A stretch of 55,120 nucleotides of DNA, taken from NCBI GenBank assembly GCA_001464165.1, contig LNEX01000461.1, positions 1 to 55,120 of the forward strand, read 5' to 3'. This document shows, piece after piece, positions 41,933 through 50,888 of the stretch. This DNA comes from a bacterium Ga0077546 (GTDB lineage Bacteria > Cyanobacteriota > Vampirovibrionia > Obscuribacterales > Obscuribacteraceae). The notes beneath the pieces are model-generated. The model searched no databases. It saw only the letters and a list, made by a program, of their open reading frames with translations, and was not told the origin of the DNA. Made by a program: the position numbers and the translations under genes. The number at the start of each line of letters is the position of its first letter. The first letter of the stretch is position 1.

Positions 41933-44131
41933 CTATGTCTCGATGATCACTTTCAAATCACCTGTCTTTCTCAAAATTTGACAAAATGTCTGACCGTTGG
42001 CGATATTGAAAGCAATATCTAACGAACTCTTTCCTACTTTCAAATTACGCACTGTCACTTGCTCCATCCAGTCAGGTAAGCATGGCTCAATAATTCGCAA
42101 GACACTCTTGGCAGCATCTGGCTGAAAATTGAGGCAAGCGCTAATCATCTGAAAAATACTTCCGGCAGACCAAGCCTGAGGTGAACACGACACGGGATAA
42201 TCAATAGGCTTGCTCCAATCACTTCTCTCAAAACCACAAAATAGCTCAGGCAGCCTAAAGTCTTGCTGGTGCTGAGCCACCTCGACCATTGAACCCATGA
42301 GTTGATGGGCATCACGAATGCGGCCAATATTTCGCATCCCCTCCATAATGATGGCATTGTCGTGGGGCCAAACAGAACCGTTGTGATAACTCATAGGACT
42401 GTAGTTAGAGGCATCACTAGACAACGTTCTAAGGCCCCAGCCAGTGTCCATATCTTGGGAAAGTAAACGATCTACTACGTGGTTAGCCCGTTCATCATCT
42501 AAAATTCCAGACCAAACACAATGCCCCGCATTAGATGAAATGGCCTTGACCTGTTTGCCCTCAAAGTCTAGAGCTAAGGCCAAAAACTCTTCCTCGGGCA
42601 TCCAAAAGTCTTTAACAAACTTAGCCTTCAAACTATGCGCTTTCAATCTCTGATTAGCAGCAATCTCAGAGTTTCCCAGCATGCTAGCAATACTGGCAAT
42701 AGCAATACGAGCCGCATACAGATAACCCTGCGCCTCGCACAGAGAGATTGGAGGCACTGCCAACGAACCGTCGAGGTGGCAGATAGAATCACCTGAGTCT
42801 TTCCAACCTTGATTTTCAAGCCCCTGTGAGCTCTCGCGTTTGTAGGATAAATATCCATCGCTAGAACTATCAAGCCAAGTCAAAGCCAGCTGCACCTGGG
42901 GCCAGAGCTTAGCTGCAAACTGCATATCTCCTGTCCACTGCAGATATCGCTCGAGAGCAATTGCCCAAAGTGCTGTTGCGTCAATGGTGCCATAGTAAGG
43001 CGTGTGCGGAATAGTATTTAACCTGGCTAGCTCTCCCAAGCGCAGTTCATGCATGATTTTGCCAGGCCGCTCGGCTCTAAACTCGTCAATTTTCGTACCC
43101 TGATAAGCGGCTAAAACTTCAAGACACTGACGAGCCAACTGGGGATAAAACGGCATAAGCTGCAGGGCAGCAATGGCACTGTCGCGACCGAAAACAGCAC
43201 AGTACCATGGCACTCCGGCCGCTAAACCCGGCCCCCTTGGGGTCTCTTGCTGCAAAATATAAATATCGCGCAAACCTCGTTCGATGGTGAGATTAGCTAT
43301 TTCGTGCTTAGTCGAAACTTTTGCACCGCTTCCCCGCCACTCAACAAATTGGCGATCAGCCTCAGTTAATTGAGAATGAAAGTTGTGCTCACCTAAATCG
43401 GCAAAGACATAGTCAGACGATTCGCTGTTTCTTGTATAGATGCGAATTTCAAGTTCCCAGGGTGTTCTCACAGGCAGCACTAACTTAAAATGAGCCTCTC
43501 CTTCAGAGAGCAAATTGGGCTGCTGTCCAGTAAACTCGACAATAGTCTCAAGTAAAACACCATCAGCGCCTTTGTAGCCAAGAAACACCCGCCTACCCTC
43601 ACGATCAGAGGATGGAATCATGCGCAGCCCTCGCTCAGGCCGATTCAGACCACGCACTTCAAACATATCGGCGAAATCAGATTGACATTTGACGCGCAGA
43701 TTAATAGTAATTTCTTCAGAACTAAAATTCTCAACAATTAGGCGCTCGCAGACTATGTCAGACAAAACAATCTGACGCTGCACCATGATTTTCTGCTGCA
43801 AAAGAGTAGGAGTCTGTGGGTTTGTATAGAGAAAACTACCGGCGTATCCCTTCTGCACATCAAATGACAGAAGCGACAAGGATACGTCGTCTAAAAGAAT
43901 CTCCCACTGTCTCAAATGCCTGGTGTCATTGTGGTAGTAGCCAAAGCCGAGGGTATTGCATGCCGGAATGCAGGCCTCGCGGTCTAACACAATAAAATGA
44001 TTGCCCTTCTTAAGAACCATCCGCGGATGGGCTGAATCAGTCAGCAAAAATGGCAGACCCTGACAGAGGGGCCGCGAATCGACCACATATTCAGACTGCT
44101 TCTCGAACACCTTCCTTGATTTCAAACTCAT
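41933..44131 (-). CDS. Glycogen-debranching-type hydrolase (amylo-alpha-1,6-glucosidase family)
   Basis: 732 residues from the ATG at 44131 (MSLKSRKVFEK); an in-frame TTG at 44191 would extend it by 20 residues, but that stretch contains an operator-like sequence. Residues about 40-260 form the GDE_N_bis beta-domain (LGFGYYHNDTRHL, LSFDVQKGYAGSFLYTN). Residues about 290-715 form the (alpha/alpha)6 barrel (PWYCAVFGRDSAIAAL, TPYYGTIDATALWAIA, MSYHNGSVWPHDNAII). It should trim alpha-glucan branches or a related glycoside. First gene of the operon with the GT4 and otsB genes, divergent from the GT20 gene. Confidence 0.8.
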   Translation of the reverse strand: MSLKSRKVFEKQSEYVVDSRPLCQGLPFLLTDSAHPRMVLKKGNHFIVLDREACIPACNTLGFGYYHNDTRHLRQWEILLDDVSLSLLSFDVQKGYAGSFLYTNPQTPTLLQQKIMVQRQIVLSDIVCERLIVENFSSEEITINLRVKCQSDFADMFEVRGLNRPERGLRMIPSSDREGRRVFLGYKGADGVLLETIVEFTGQQPNLLSEGEAHFKLVLPVRTPWELEIRIYTRNSESSDYVFADLGEHNFHSQLTEADRQFVEWRGSGAKVSTKHEIANLTIERGLRDIYILQQETPRGPGLAAGVPWYCAVFGRDSAIAALQLMPFYPQLARQCLEVLAAYQGTKIDEFRAERPGKIMHELRLGELARLNTIPHTPYYGTIDATALWAIALERYLQWTGDMQFAAKLWPQVQLALTWLDSSSDGYLSYKRESSQGLENQGWKDSGDSICHLDGSLAVPPISLCEAQGYLYAARIAIASIASMLGNSEIAANQRLKAHSLKAKFVKDFWMPEEEFLALALDFEGKQVKAISSNAGHCVWSGILDDERANHVVDRLLSQDMDTGWGLRTLSSDASNYSPMSYHNGSVWPHDNAIIMEGMRNIGRIRDAHQLMGSMVEVAQHQQDFRLPELFCGFERSDWSKPIDYPVSCSPQAWSAGSIFQMISACLNFQPDAAKSVLRIIEPCLPDWMEQVTVRNLKVGKSSLDIAFNIANGQTFCQILRKTGDLKVIIET

Positions 44132-44151
44132 AACACCATCATTAAATCGTT

Positions 44152-44169
44152 GCGTTTCAAACACGTTTC
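44152..44169 (-). promoter_or_regulatory. Operator-like site 1
   Basis: On the minus strand it reads GAAACGTGTTTGAAACGC, 17 of 18 bases identical to site 2. It lies 20 bases before the hydrolase ATG. Confidence 0.6.
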
Positions 44170-44234
44170 TATTTTCTCGCAAGTAACTCAAAGTTAGTGA
44201 AAAGTCTGGTTAATTTGCCAACCCGAAAAAAAAT

Positions 44235-44252
44235 GAAACGCGTTTGAAACGC
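44235..44252 (+). promoter_or_regulatory. Operator-like site 2
   Basis: GAAACGCGTTTGAAACGC contains the perfect palindrome AAACGCGTTT with a central CG, as in many LacI/GalR-family operators. No LacI-type regulator gene is in the window. Confidence 0.6.
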
Positions 44253-44270
44253 CAAAGAGGTCGAGCGAGC

Positions 44271-44285
44271 GAAACGCGTTTGAAA
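44271..44285 (+). promoter_or_regulatory. Operator-like site 3
   Basis: GAAACGCGTTTGAAA repeats the first 15 bases of site 2, 36 bases downstream of it and about 85 bases before the GT20 start. Confidence 0.6.
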
Positions 44286-44369
44286 AACCCTGACCCTATG
44301 CTGAATACAGAGGCTTCAAACAGAACGTAAAGCCAAGAGGCAAAGGCGTTGAGCTAACCGAGGTGCACA

Positions 44370-45764
44370 GTGCAAATACTTTCATATCGCGGACCAAGCG
44401 CTCCTGGCGGCGTATCTAGCGCGGTTACACAAATATTCGAACAAGAAAGCAGCTCTTCTGAATGGTGGTTTATCGACGGAGAACGCCTGATCTGCAGAAG
44501 CGCAGAGGGTGCCGACGCAAATTATGTACTCGATAGCAATCTCGTTGAAAATCATTACAAGTACTGCAACAACTTTCTTTGGCCTGTCTTGCATGATCTG
44601 CCTCAATTTGCCCACTACAGTGAACAAGAAAGACTCTGCTACAAGGCCTTTAACTCAGGCATAGCATTCAGACTTAGAAACGTAGACAAAGACAACAACG
44701 CCTTCTTTGTAAACGACTACCAGTTTGCGCTTATGCCAAATCTACTAAAAAATTCAACAGAAAGTTTTGTTTTCTGGCATATTCCTTGGCCTAAATATGT
44801 CATACCAGAACACATCGATGCCATAGCAGAACTAGCTGTAGGCCTTCTTCATGCCAACGTAGTTGGCTTCCACACTGATGAGTATCGCCAAAATTTCTTC
44901 AATTTTGTCACTGATCACATGCACCAATTTAATGTGCAAACCTCCGATCACACAATCAAACTTATAGATAGAACTAGCTACAGAACTCACTCTACAAAAT
45001 TTGTAAGCGCTCCACTAGGAATTGATAGCGAGCATTGGAGCGGCTTAGCAAACCTAGGAAGCTTGCGCCAACAAGCTCTTACAGCACCGGGCATGCCAAT
45101 AATACTGAGTGTCGATCGCGCCGATTATACAAAAGGAGTGGCTGAGAGATTCACTGCTATAGAATGTTTCTTTGAGAAATATCCACAGTGGCAACAAAAA
45201 GTTTCCTTCCTCCAGCTTGGGACAAGGTCTAGACAAGGACTGCCAGAATTTGACCGCTACTGGCAAACTTGCCAGGAGCGCCATACCGCGCTCAACTCAC
45301 ACAGAGCGACTGGCAGCTGGCAGCCTCTTGTTTGGACTGATATACCAAGGACAGGAGGCGAACTAGCAAGCCTCTACAGCAAGGCCGCTGTAATGCTTGT
45401 AAGCCCCGTCAGAGACGGGCTAAATTTAACCGCTAAAGAATACGTCGCTTGCCAGAAGTCACGCCCGGGCGTGCTGGGGCTATCGAGGGGTGCCGGAGCT
45501 TTCAAAGAGCTTAGGAGCGGCTGCGTCGAACTTGATCCTCACAATCCTGCAGCCTTTGCCCATGCCATCGCTCAGTGTTTAACAATGGGAGACAGCGAAA
45601 AATCTAATAGAACCCACGCCATGAAAGAGTCTTTGGCGGCCAATTCACTAGAGAATTGGTGGCAGTCGTTTGCACACCAATGTCGCATGACACAATCCAA
45701 ATCAAAATCAAAATCGATATCAGAACGTCAAGTCGGCTCAATACAAGAGAGAATTTGCAGTTAA
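44370..45764 (+). CDS. GT20 synthase (trehalose-6-phosphate or glucosylglycerol-phosphate)
   Basis: 464 residues; GTG start at 44370 with GAGG seven bases upstream. GT20 motifs: FVNDYQFALMPNLL (usually WVHDYHL), FWHIPWP, the phosphate-site SVDRADYTKGVAERFTAIE (Ala where OtsA usually has Leu), and SPVRDGLNLTAKEYVACQ. It joins a nucleotide-sugar glucose to a phosphorylated acceptor in the cytoplasm. OtsA (trehalose-6-P) and GgpS (glucosylglycerol-P) are close relatives; the variant motifs leave the acceptor open. Divergent from the phosphatase operon, with three shared operator-like sites in between. Confidence 0.82.
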   Translation: MQILSYRGPSAPGGVSSAVTQIFEQESSSSEWWFIDGERLICRSAEGADANYVLDSNLVENHYKYCNNFLWPVLHDLPQFAHYSEQERLCYKAFNSGIAFRLRNVDKDNNAFFVNDYQFALMPNLLKNSTESFVFWHIPWPKYVIPEHIDAIAELAVGLLHANVVGFHTDEYRQNFFNFVTDHMHQFNVQTSDHTIKLIDRTSYRTHSTKFVSAPLGIDSEHWSGLANLGSLRQQALTAPGMPIILSVDRADYTKGVAERFTAIECFFEKYPQWQQKVSFLQLGTRSRQGLPEFDRYWQTCQERHTALNSHRATGSWQPLVWTDIPRTGGELASLYSKAAVMLVSPVRDGLNLTAKEYVACQKSRPGVLGLSRGAGAFKELRSGCVELDPHNPAAFAHAIAQCLTMGDSEKSNRTHAMKESLAANSLENWWQSFAHQCRMTQSKSKSKSISERQVGSIQERICS

Positions 45765-45908
45765 GTACTCAAGTCAATGATGTTTGGGCCTGAGAACAAT
45801 TTTGCAATAAACAGTTTGTCAGCGGACAGTTTACAATCAAATTAAGCACAGACAATTGCGCTTACGAAGGGTCTGCCGCCTACCAAACAAAAATGAGCGA
45901 CTGAAACA

Positions 45909-46571
45909 ATGGCCTATATACTGCTGGCAGAAGACGATCAATTTTTGTCAGACGGATTATCTAGAACTCTAAGGCATAGCGGTCATAAAATTGACAGCGC
46001 CAAGAATGGTCTAGATGCTGAAGCTGCGATATTCAGCAATGCCTATGATCTCGTCATATTAGATATCGGCCTTCCTCAAAGGGATGGCCTGACAGTACTC
46101 GAAAATCTGAGAAAAGAAGGCAAGTCACTGCCGGTTCTCATCCTCACTGCCCGCGACACTCCAGAAGATCGAATTCACGGACTTGATCTGGGAGCCAATG
46201 ATTATCTTTGTAAACCTTTCAATGTTGGCGAACTTGAAGCCAGAATTAGAGCCCTATTGCGCAAGGACAAATGGGCCAACCAAACAGCAATTAAAGTTGG
46301 CACACTTTCTCTCGACACTTTCGCCAACAGGTTTTCCATAGAAGATCAGCCAATCGACTTATCAGCGCGCGAGTACCTGGTATTAGAATTGATGCTACAA
46401 AGACGAGGAAGAGTAGTGTTCAAGAATGATTTAATTGAACATCTTTCATCATTAGAGCGTGACATGTCGAGCAATGCGGTCGACATTGTCATACATAGAC
46501 TGCGTAAAAAAATCGAAAACTCCGGCTGCTCAATACAAACAGTGAAAGGCCTAGGGTTCATCATTGAGTAG
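45909..46571 (+). CDS. OmpR-family response regulator
   Basis: 220 residues. Receiver domain 1-115 with the acidic pocket D9-D10, phospho-acceptor D52 (VILDIGLP), T80 and K102 (CKPF). Winged-helix DNA-binding domain about 125-218 (IDLSAREYLVLELML, VDIVIHRLRKKIE, IQTVKGLGFII). The stop overlaps the kinase start by eight bases, so they are made together. Target genes are unknown; the trehalose-type cluster upstream and DUF389 downstream are candidates by position only. Confidence 0.92.
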   Translation: MAYILLAEDDQFLSDGLSRTLRHSGHKIDSAKNGLDAEAAIFSNAYDLVILDIGLPQRDGLTVLENLRKEGKSLPVLILTARDTPEDRIHGLDLGANDYLCKPFNVGELEARIRALLRKDKWANQTAIKVGTLSLDTFANRFSIEDQPIDLSAREYLVLELMLQRRGRVVFKNDLIEHLSSLERDMSSNAVDIVIHRLRKKIENSGCSIQTVKGLGFIIE

Positions 46572-48027
46572 ACAGTGGAAGAAATCTATCAAGTATCAGC
46601 TGCTAATTTGGCTTCTTGTGCCACTACTAAGCCTAGCACTGCTGAGCACACTAGCCTCTTACTTTCTTGGCTTAGCCTTAGCACGTAGCATTTATGACAA
46701 ACAACTAGCCAACTCAGCTGACTCAGTCATTGCCAGAATTAAAACCAAAGGCGACAAATTGACAGTCGATCTTCCACCAGCAGCCTTAGCCATCCTCAAG
46801 CACAATTATCAAGATGACTTCTATTTTCAAGTGATTTCCCCTGATGGCACGATTATCTCAGGCGACAAGCTATTGCCTCTACCTCCAACAATCGCCCAAA
46901 ACAGCTCCGAGCAGAGTGCCCCCGTCAGCTCCCCAACTATCATTGACGCAAATACACCATCGACATTAACGAAAGTCGAAGCAGAGCCAAGTTTTCGCAC
47001 CATTAAATTCAAGGGTCGTGAAATCAGAGTCATGACTCTAACTGTGCCGACACCAGATTCGATCTTTGATCATGTTGTCATTCAAGCCGCCGAAACTAGA
47101 AACACTCGCAAAGAGCTAGCTAGTCAAATCTCAATCAGTATTTTTCTAGCACAAATTGCCATAATAATCTGCGGCGCCGGGGCGATCTGGCTAGGAGTCG
47201 GCCGAGGTTTGCGCCCGCTAGCAAATGTCGAACAGGCGGTGCAGGCAAGAGCGGCTGGCGATCTGAGCCCACTAAATGTAGACGAACCAGTAGAAATAAT
47301 CTCGCTAATTAAGGCACTAAATCGGCTATTCAAGCAACTTGAAAATGATATTGAATTGCAAAAACGCTTCACCTCAAATGCCGCTCACCAACTAAGAACA
47401 CCACTGGCAGTGGTAACAACTTACTGCGATCTCGTGCGCAAGATGGTCAAAGACGCTGAAGTACAAGATGTACTAGCCGACCTAGAGGCAGCAATAAACC
47501 GCATGAGCCGTATGGTCAATCGACTATTAGTACTGGCACGCTCCGAGCCAGGAGCCAATGCTGTAAAACCCTTTACTCAGATTGATCTCAGCACGGTAGC
47601 GTCAGCAGTCACAGCAGGGCACGTGCCTGAGGCAATTCGCAACAAACTTGAATTTGAGTTTCTGGAATCATCAGAACCGGCAATTGTCTATGGCGATCGC
47701 AACGGGTTAGAAGAGCTAATTTCCAACCTGGTAGAAAACAGCATTCTCTACTCAGAACCAGGCGGTAAGGTAGTAGTCAAAATCACGGTTGAAGCCGATA
47801 GAACCTTATTAACAATCGAAGACGATGGCTGTGGCATCCCGACAAACGAGAGAGAAAAAGTCTTTGAACGCTTCTATCGAGGCGCCGCAACAGAGAAGCC
47901 AGGAACTGGCCTGGGCCTAGCAATCGTCAAAGAAATTGCCACCACACACAATGCCACTACGACAGTGGCATCAGGCGCGGACGGCAAGGGCACTTCCATA
48001 ACCATTAGCTTCCCGAAAAACGGTTAA
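46564..48027 (+). CDS. Membrane sensor histidine kinase
   Basis: 487 residues; TTG start overlapping the regulator stop. The TctE/QseC-like layout has a membrane helix (about 11-40), an outside sensor domain (about 41-185, with a Ser/Pro-rich loop at 112-140), and a second helix (about 187-212). A HAMP segment follows (about 213-265), then the H-box SNAAHQLRTP with phospho-His H275, an N-box (ELISNLVENSILYSEPGG), and G boxes (DDGCGIP, GTGLGLAIVKEI). All kinase boxes are intact. Ligand unknown. Confidence 0.92.
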   Translation: MSRQWKKSIKYQLLIWLLVPLLSLALLSTLASYFLGLALARSIYDKQLANSADSVIARIKTKGDKLTVDLPPAALAILKHNYQDDFYFQVISPDGTIISGDKLLPLPPTIAQNSSEQSAPVSSPTIIDANTPSTLTKVEAEPSFRTIKFKGREIRVMTLTVPTPDSIFDHVVIQAAETRNTRKELASQISISIFLAQIAIIICGAGAIWLGVGRGLRPLANVEQAVQARAAGDLSPLNVDEPVEIISLIKALNRLFKQLENDIELQKRFTSNAAHQLRTPLAVVTTYCDLVRKMVKDAEVQDVLADLEAAINRMSRMVNRLLVLARSEPGANAVKPFTQIDLSTVASAVTAGHVPEAIRNKLEFEFLESSEPAIVYGDRNGLEELISNLVENSILYSEPGGKVVVKITVEADRTLLTIEDDGCGIPTNEREKVFERFYRGAATEKPGTGLGLAIVKEIATTHNATTTVASGADGKGTSITISFPKNG

Positions 48028-49218
48028 TTATTTACCATCACCTAAATCAGATTCAGTCGCAGTCTTACTATTCTCTGGAACAGTTGGTATTGCTGTCGGC
48101 TCTGGCTCTACAGTACCGACAGTAGTTGACGCTGGCTCCGGCTCTACAGTCCCGGCAGTAGTTGACGCTGGCTCCGGCTCTACAGTCCCGGCATCAGTAG
48201 TCGGTAGCGGCTGTAATAATTGAGTTTTGGGCACTTCTTCAGGCAAAATATCGTAAACCGATAACTCCTGAGAGGGAATTATGCGCAGCCTAAACTCTAT
48301 AGGTATCCCAATTTCCTTGACCAAAAAGTCTTGTACTAACTTGACTTGATTGGCCGAAATTGGCCAATTAGAAGCAATCACTGTAGCAATAACACGCATT
48401 GGAGTTCTGAAGCGCTTCACCTCTACTTCGCGCAATAGAACGCCTCTAAAAGTAAGGGTTTTATCCTTCAAGAGACTGCGAACTTTGGCGCTAATCTGAT
48501 TCTCAATTACAAGTTCACGCATACTTAACGCCAATGGCAGAATAAGCAAAATAGTCATGGCCGCAGAAATTGCTAGGCCCTTCTTAGCCTGCTGCAAAGG
48601 TGTATAACCCATAAGCAAAAACACAAGAGAACCGGCCAGAGTGATACCAATCAAGTTAGTCGCATAGAGCAACGCAGCTCCTGACCAAATTGAGACCTGA
48701 TTTAGGGCAAGACCAATGCCAACCACACTTAATGGAGGCACCAGCGCAACAGCTATGGCAACGCCAGCAAGGCTGTCGGCCAACTTCTGATTAGTCTGGC
48801 AATAGGCACCAATGGCTCCGGCAACGAGCGCCACACCCAGATCAAGCAAAGTAGGATGGGTCCTACCTAGAATTTCGGCACTAAGCTCAAGCGAGCGAAG
48901 AAAAGAGGCCATGACAGTCGCGATCAACAAACCAGTTATGGAGCCGACAACTAAAGTAAGCATGGCCCGACGAAGAAGAGCAGTGTCAGCAGTTATAGTT
49001 GCCAAAGACAAAGCCACCAGTGGTCGCATAAGTGGCGCAATAATCATCGCTCCAATGATCACAGCTGCGCTATTTTGGAAGAGTCCAAACGTAGCTATAA
49101 CGGTCGATCCAGAAAGCAGAACTAGAAACTCAGGACTGAGGAGACTGATTGTCTCTAACCTGCTTTGCAATGCGCTCAAGCGCGACTCATCAACGTGAGC
49201 AAGTAACTTGAAGCCCAT
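48028..49218 (-). CDS. DUF389 (TIGR00341-type) membrane protein with repeat tail
   Basis: 396 residues from the ATG at 49218 (AGAGG about nine bases upstream). The DUF389 core is about residues 30-235: VIIGAMIIAPLMRPLVALSL, DLGVALVAGAIGAYCQ, ALVPPLSVVGIGLA and NLIGITLAGSLVFLLMGY, with at least six membrane helices. A soluble domain (about 240-330) follows. The last 65 residues are a Pro/Glu/Thr tail with three 12-residue repeats around GTVEPEP. Family function is not settled. It is convergent with the kinase gene, with no gap between the ends. Confidence 0.8.
   Translation of the reverse strand: MGFKLLAHVDESRLSALQSRLETISLLSPEFLVLLSGSTVIATFGLFQNSAAVIIGAMIIAPLMRPLVALSLATITADTALLRRAMLTLVVGSITGLLIATVMASFLRSLELSAEILGRTHPTLLDLGVALVAGAIGAYCQTNQKLADSLAGVAIAVALVPPLSVVGIGLALNQVSIWSGAALLYATNLIGITLAGSLVFLLMGYTPLQQAKKGLAISAAMTILLILPLALSMRELVIENQISAKVRSLLKDKTLTFRGVLLREVEVKRFRTPMRVIATVIASNWPISANQVKLVQDFLVKEIGIPIEFRLRIIPSQELSVYDILPEEVPKTQLLQPLPTTDAGTVEPEPASTTAGTVEPEPASTTVGTVEPEPTAIPTVPENSKTATESDLGDGK
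48104..48211. repeat. Three 36-bp in-frame tandem repeats
   Basis: Units start at 48104, 48140 and 48176; the first two are almost identical. They encode the GTVEPEP repeats at the C-terminus of the DUF389 protein and probably vary in number. Confidence 0.7.
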
Positions 49219-49251
49219 GGATTCCTCTTTTTGAAAGCACCAGTAAAACAA

Positions 49252-49467
49252 TCTTACACGCTCGAAGTCGTACTTGAGAAGAACTGGGTTGCAAAGCTAT
49301 CAAGGCAAGCTTTTTGCAAGAACTTTGCTATAACATGGCCCCCTGGTGATTCTCAGCGATAAAGCTTCGGATTCGTCTCCTTCTCTTTATCTTTTGCCTA
49401 GACCTCGGCCATCGAGGATCGCCAATTAGTAATTACTGAAAAAATAACCTATCGACACGGAGATCAA
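49252..49467. other. Divergent intergenic region
   Basis: About 215 bases between the divergent DUF389 and lipoprotein genes; no clear promoter by eye. Confidence 0.35.
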
Positions 49468-49743
49468 ATGCGCCACTCACTAAACTTACTAGCGGCACTG
49501 TTAATGGTTGCTTTTACCGCCACAGGCTGCTCACAGCAAGACGCGGCTTCGACGAGCACCACGACATCAACAACTAGCGAAAGTACTGCCACTACTGGAG
49601 CTGATACCGCTGGAACAACAGAAGTAGATGCCAGTGCAGCTACAGATTCTGAAACGAGCGCTGAAACAACAGAAGTAAAGACCGAAGAAACTAAAGAGAC
49701 CAAGAAAAGCACTTCTAAAAAAGGAAGCAAAAAGGGCCACTAA
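49468..49743 (+). CDS. Small lipoprotein, Thr/Ser/Glu-rich
   Basis: 91 residues. A signal peptide (about 1-20) ends in the lipobox-like FTATGC, so lipid is expected on C21. The rest is low-complexity: Thr/Ser/Ala first, then Glu/Thr/Lys, with a Lys-rich end (KKSTSKKGSKKGH). GGAG lies about eight bases before the ATG. It is probably a surface-attached, disordered polypeptide. A UUCG-capped terminator follows 24 bases after the stop. Confidence 0.7.
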   Translation: MRHSLNLLAALLMVAFTATGCSQQDAASTSTTTSTTSESTATTGADTAGTTEVDASAATDSETSAETTEVKTEETKETKKSTSKKGSKKGH

Positions 49744-49766
49744 TATTTGCTTTTCTGATACCCTCA

Positions 49767-49794
49767 AAGGTGCCGCTGTTCGCAGCGGCACCTT
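49767..49794 (+). terminator. UUCG-capped terminator
   Basis: A 12-bp perfect stem (AAGGTGCCGCTG with CAGCGGCACCTT) closed by TTCG, followed by ATCATTATTAC. It lies between the lipoprotein and antiporter genes. Confidence 0.7.
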
Positions 49795-49835
49795 ATCATT
49801 ATTACTCTTCTTCTGGAAAGCGCGGTGCAATACTG

Positions 49836-50843
49836 ATGCTCAATATCTGGATAGAATTTGCCCTGTGCGCGGGCATAATTATGTTTGCCGGTACAAAACT
49901 CACTTTCCACGGCGATGTCATAGCCGACAAAACTGGTCTTGGCCGCAACTGGGTAGGCCTTGTGCTATTGGCGACGATCACGTCTTTACCAGAATTGATA
50001 ACCGGTGTTTCAGCAGTAACACTTAACGACCTCCCAGACATGGCTGTGAGCGGCACCCTCGGTAGTTGCATGTTCAATTTACTGGTGATTGCTGGTCTAG
50101 ATCTTCTCTCAAGAGGAAAACCAGTATCACTAATGGTGCACCAAGGGCACATGTTGTCTGCTGGATTTGGCATTGTGCTAGTAAGCTTCGCTGCCATAGA
50201 TATCCTCTTTGGTAAGCATCTGCCAGTCCTCACGACCCTTAACTCTATTGATCCACTGAGTCTAGTTTTTATAGGCGTGTATCTCCTTGCTATGAAGCTC
50301 ATCTACTCTTACGAGAGAAATCGCGTCAAAGCATTTGCCGGTGAAATAGCTGAATCTGAGCAACCCGGGGCCACTCTGCGCAAATCAATTTTGTTCTTTA
50401 CGTTTTACTCGCTAATGATTGTTGCAGCGGCCTGCTATCTGCCAGAAATTGGTGAAAAGATAGCAAAAGCTACGGGCTGGGGCGAGAGCTTTATCGGTTC
50501 TTCATTCATTGCCATTACCACTTCTCTGCCAGAAATTACTGTATCTGTTGCAGCGGCTCGCTTAGGTGCCTTCGACATGGCCGTGGCAAATCTCTTGGGG
50601 AGCAATCTTTTCAATGTGGCAATTCTTGGGATCATTGATTTTTGCTACTTAAAAGCTCCACTACTGCGGTCTGTTTCTGAAATCAACGTTCTGACAGCTC
50701 TGACAGCAGTAGTCTCCACGGCAATAGTAGTAATCGGACTTACCTATCGATCAGAGAAAAAGCTGCTGTTTGTAGCAGGAGACGCCCTCGCCATCTTAGT
50801 GGTCTTTAGTATGGCCAATTATCTGCTTTTCACGGTGCGTTAA
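49836..50843 (+). CDS. Na/Ca exchanger family antiporter (YrbG-like)
   Basis: 335 residues from the ATG at 49836; the frame is open to 49770 but that part overlaps the terminator. About ten membrane helices in two inverted halves, each with an alpha-repeat: GLVLLATITSLPELITGVSA followed by GTLGSCMFNLL in half 1, and SFIAITTSLPEITVSVAA followed by NLLGSNLFNVAI in half 2. The Glu in each SLPE is the expected ion ligand. A short cytoplasmic loop (about 150-195) separates the halves. It exports Ca or a similar cation in exchange for Na or H. Confidence 0.85.
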   Translation: MLNIWIEFALCAGIIMFAGTKLTFHGDVIADKTGLGRNWVGLVLLATITSLPELITGVSAVTLNDLPDMAVSGTLGSCMFNLLVIAGLDLLSRGKPVSLMVHQGHMLSAGFGIVLVSFAAIDILFGKHLPVLTTLNSIDPLSLVFIGVYLLAMKLIYSYERNRVKAFAGEIAESEQPGATLRKSILFFTFYSLMIVAAACYLPEIGEKIAKATGWGESFIGSSFIAITTSLPEITVSVAAARLGAFDMAVANLLGSNLFNVAILGIIDFCYLKAPLLRSVSEINVLTALTAVVSTAIVVIGLTYRSEKKLLFVAGDALAILVVFSMANYLLFTVR

Positions 50844-50888
50844 GGTCGGGCTAGTCATGACTGCGAAGATTTGCTATCCTCTGCTGTC

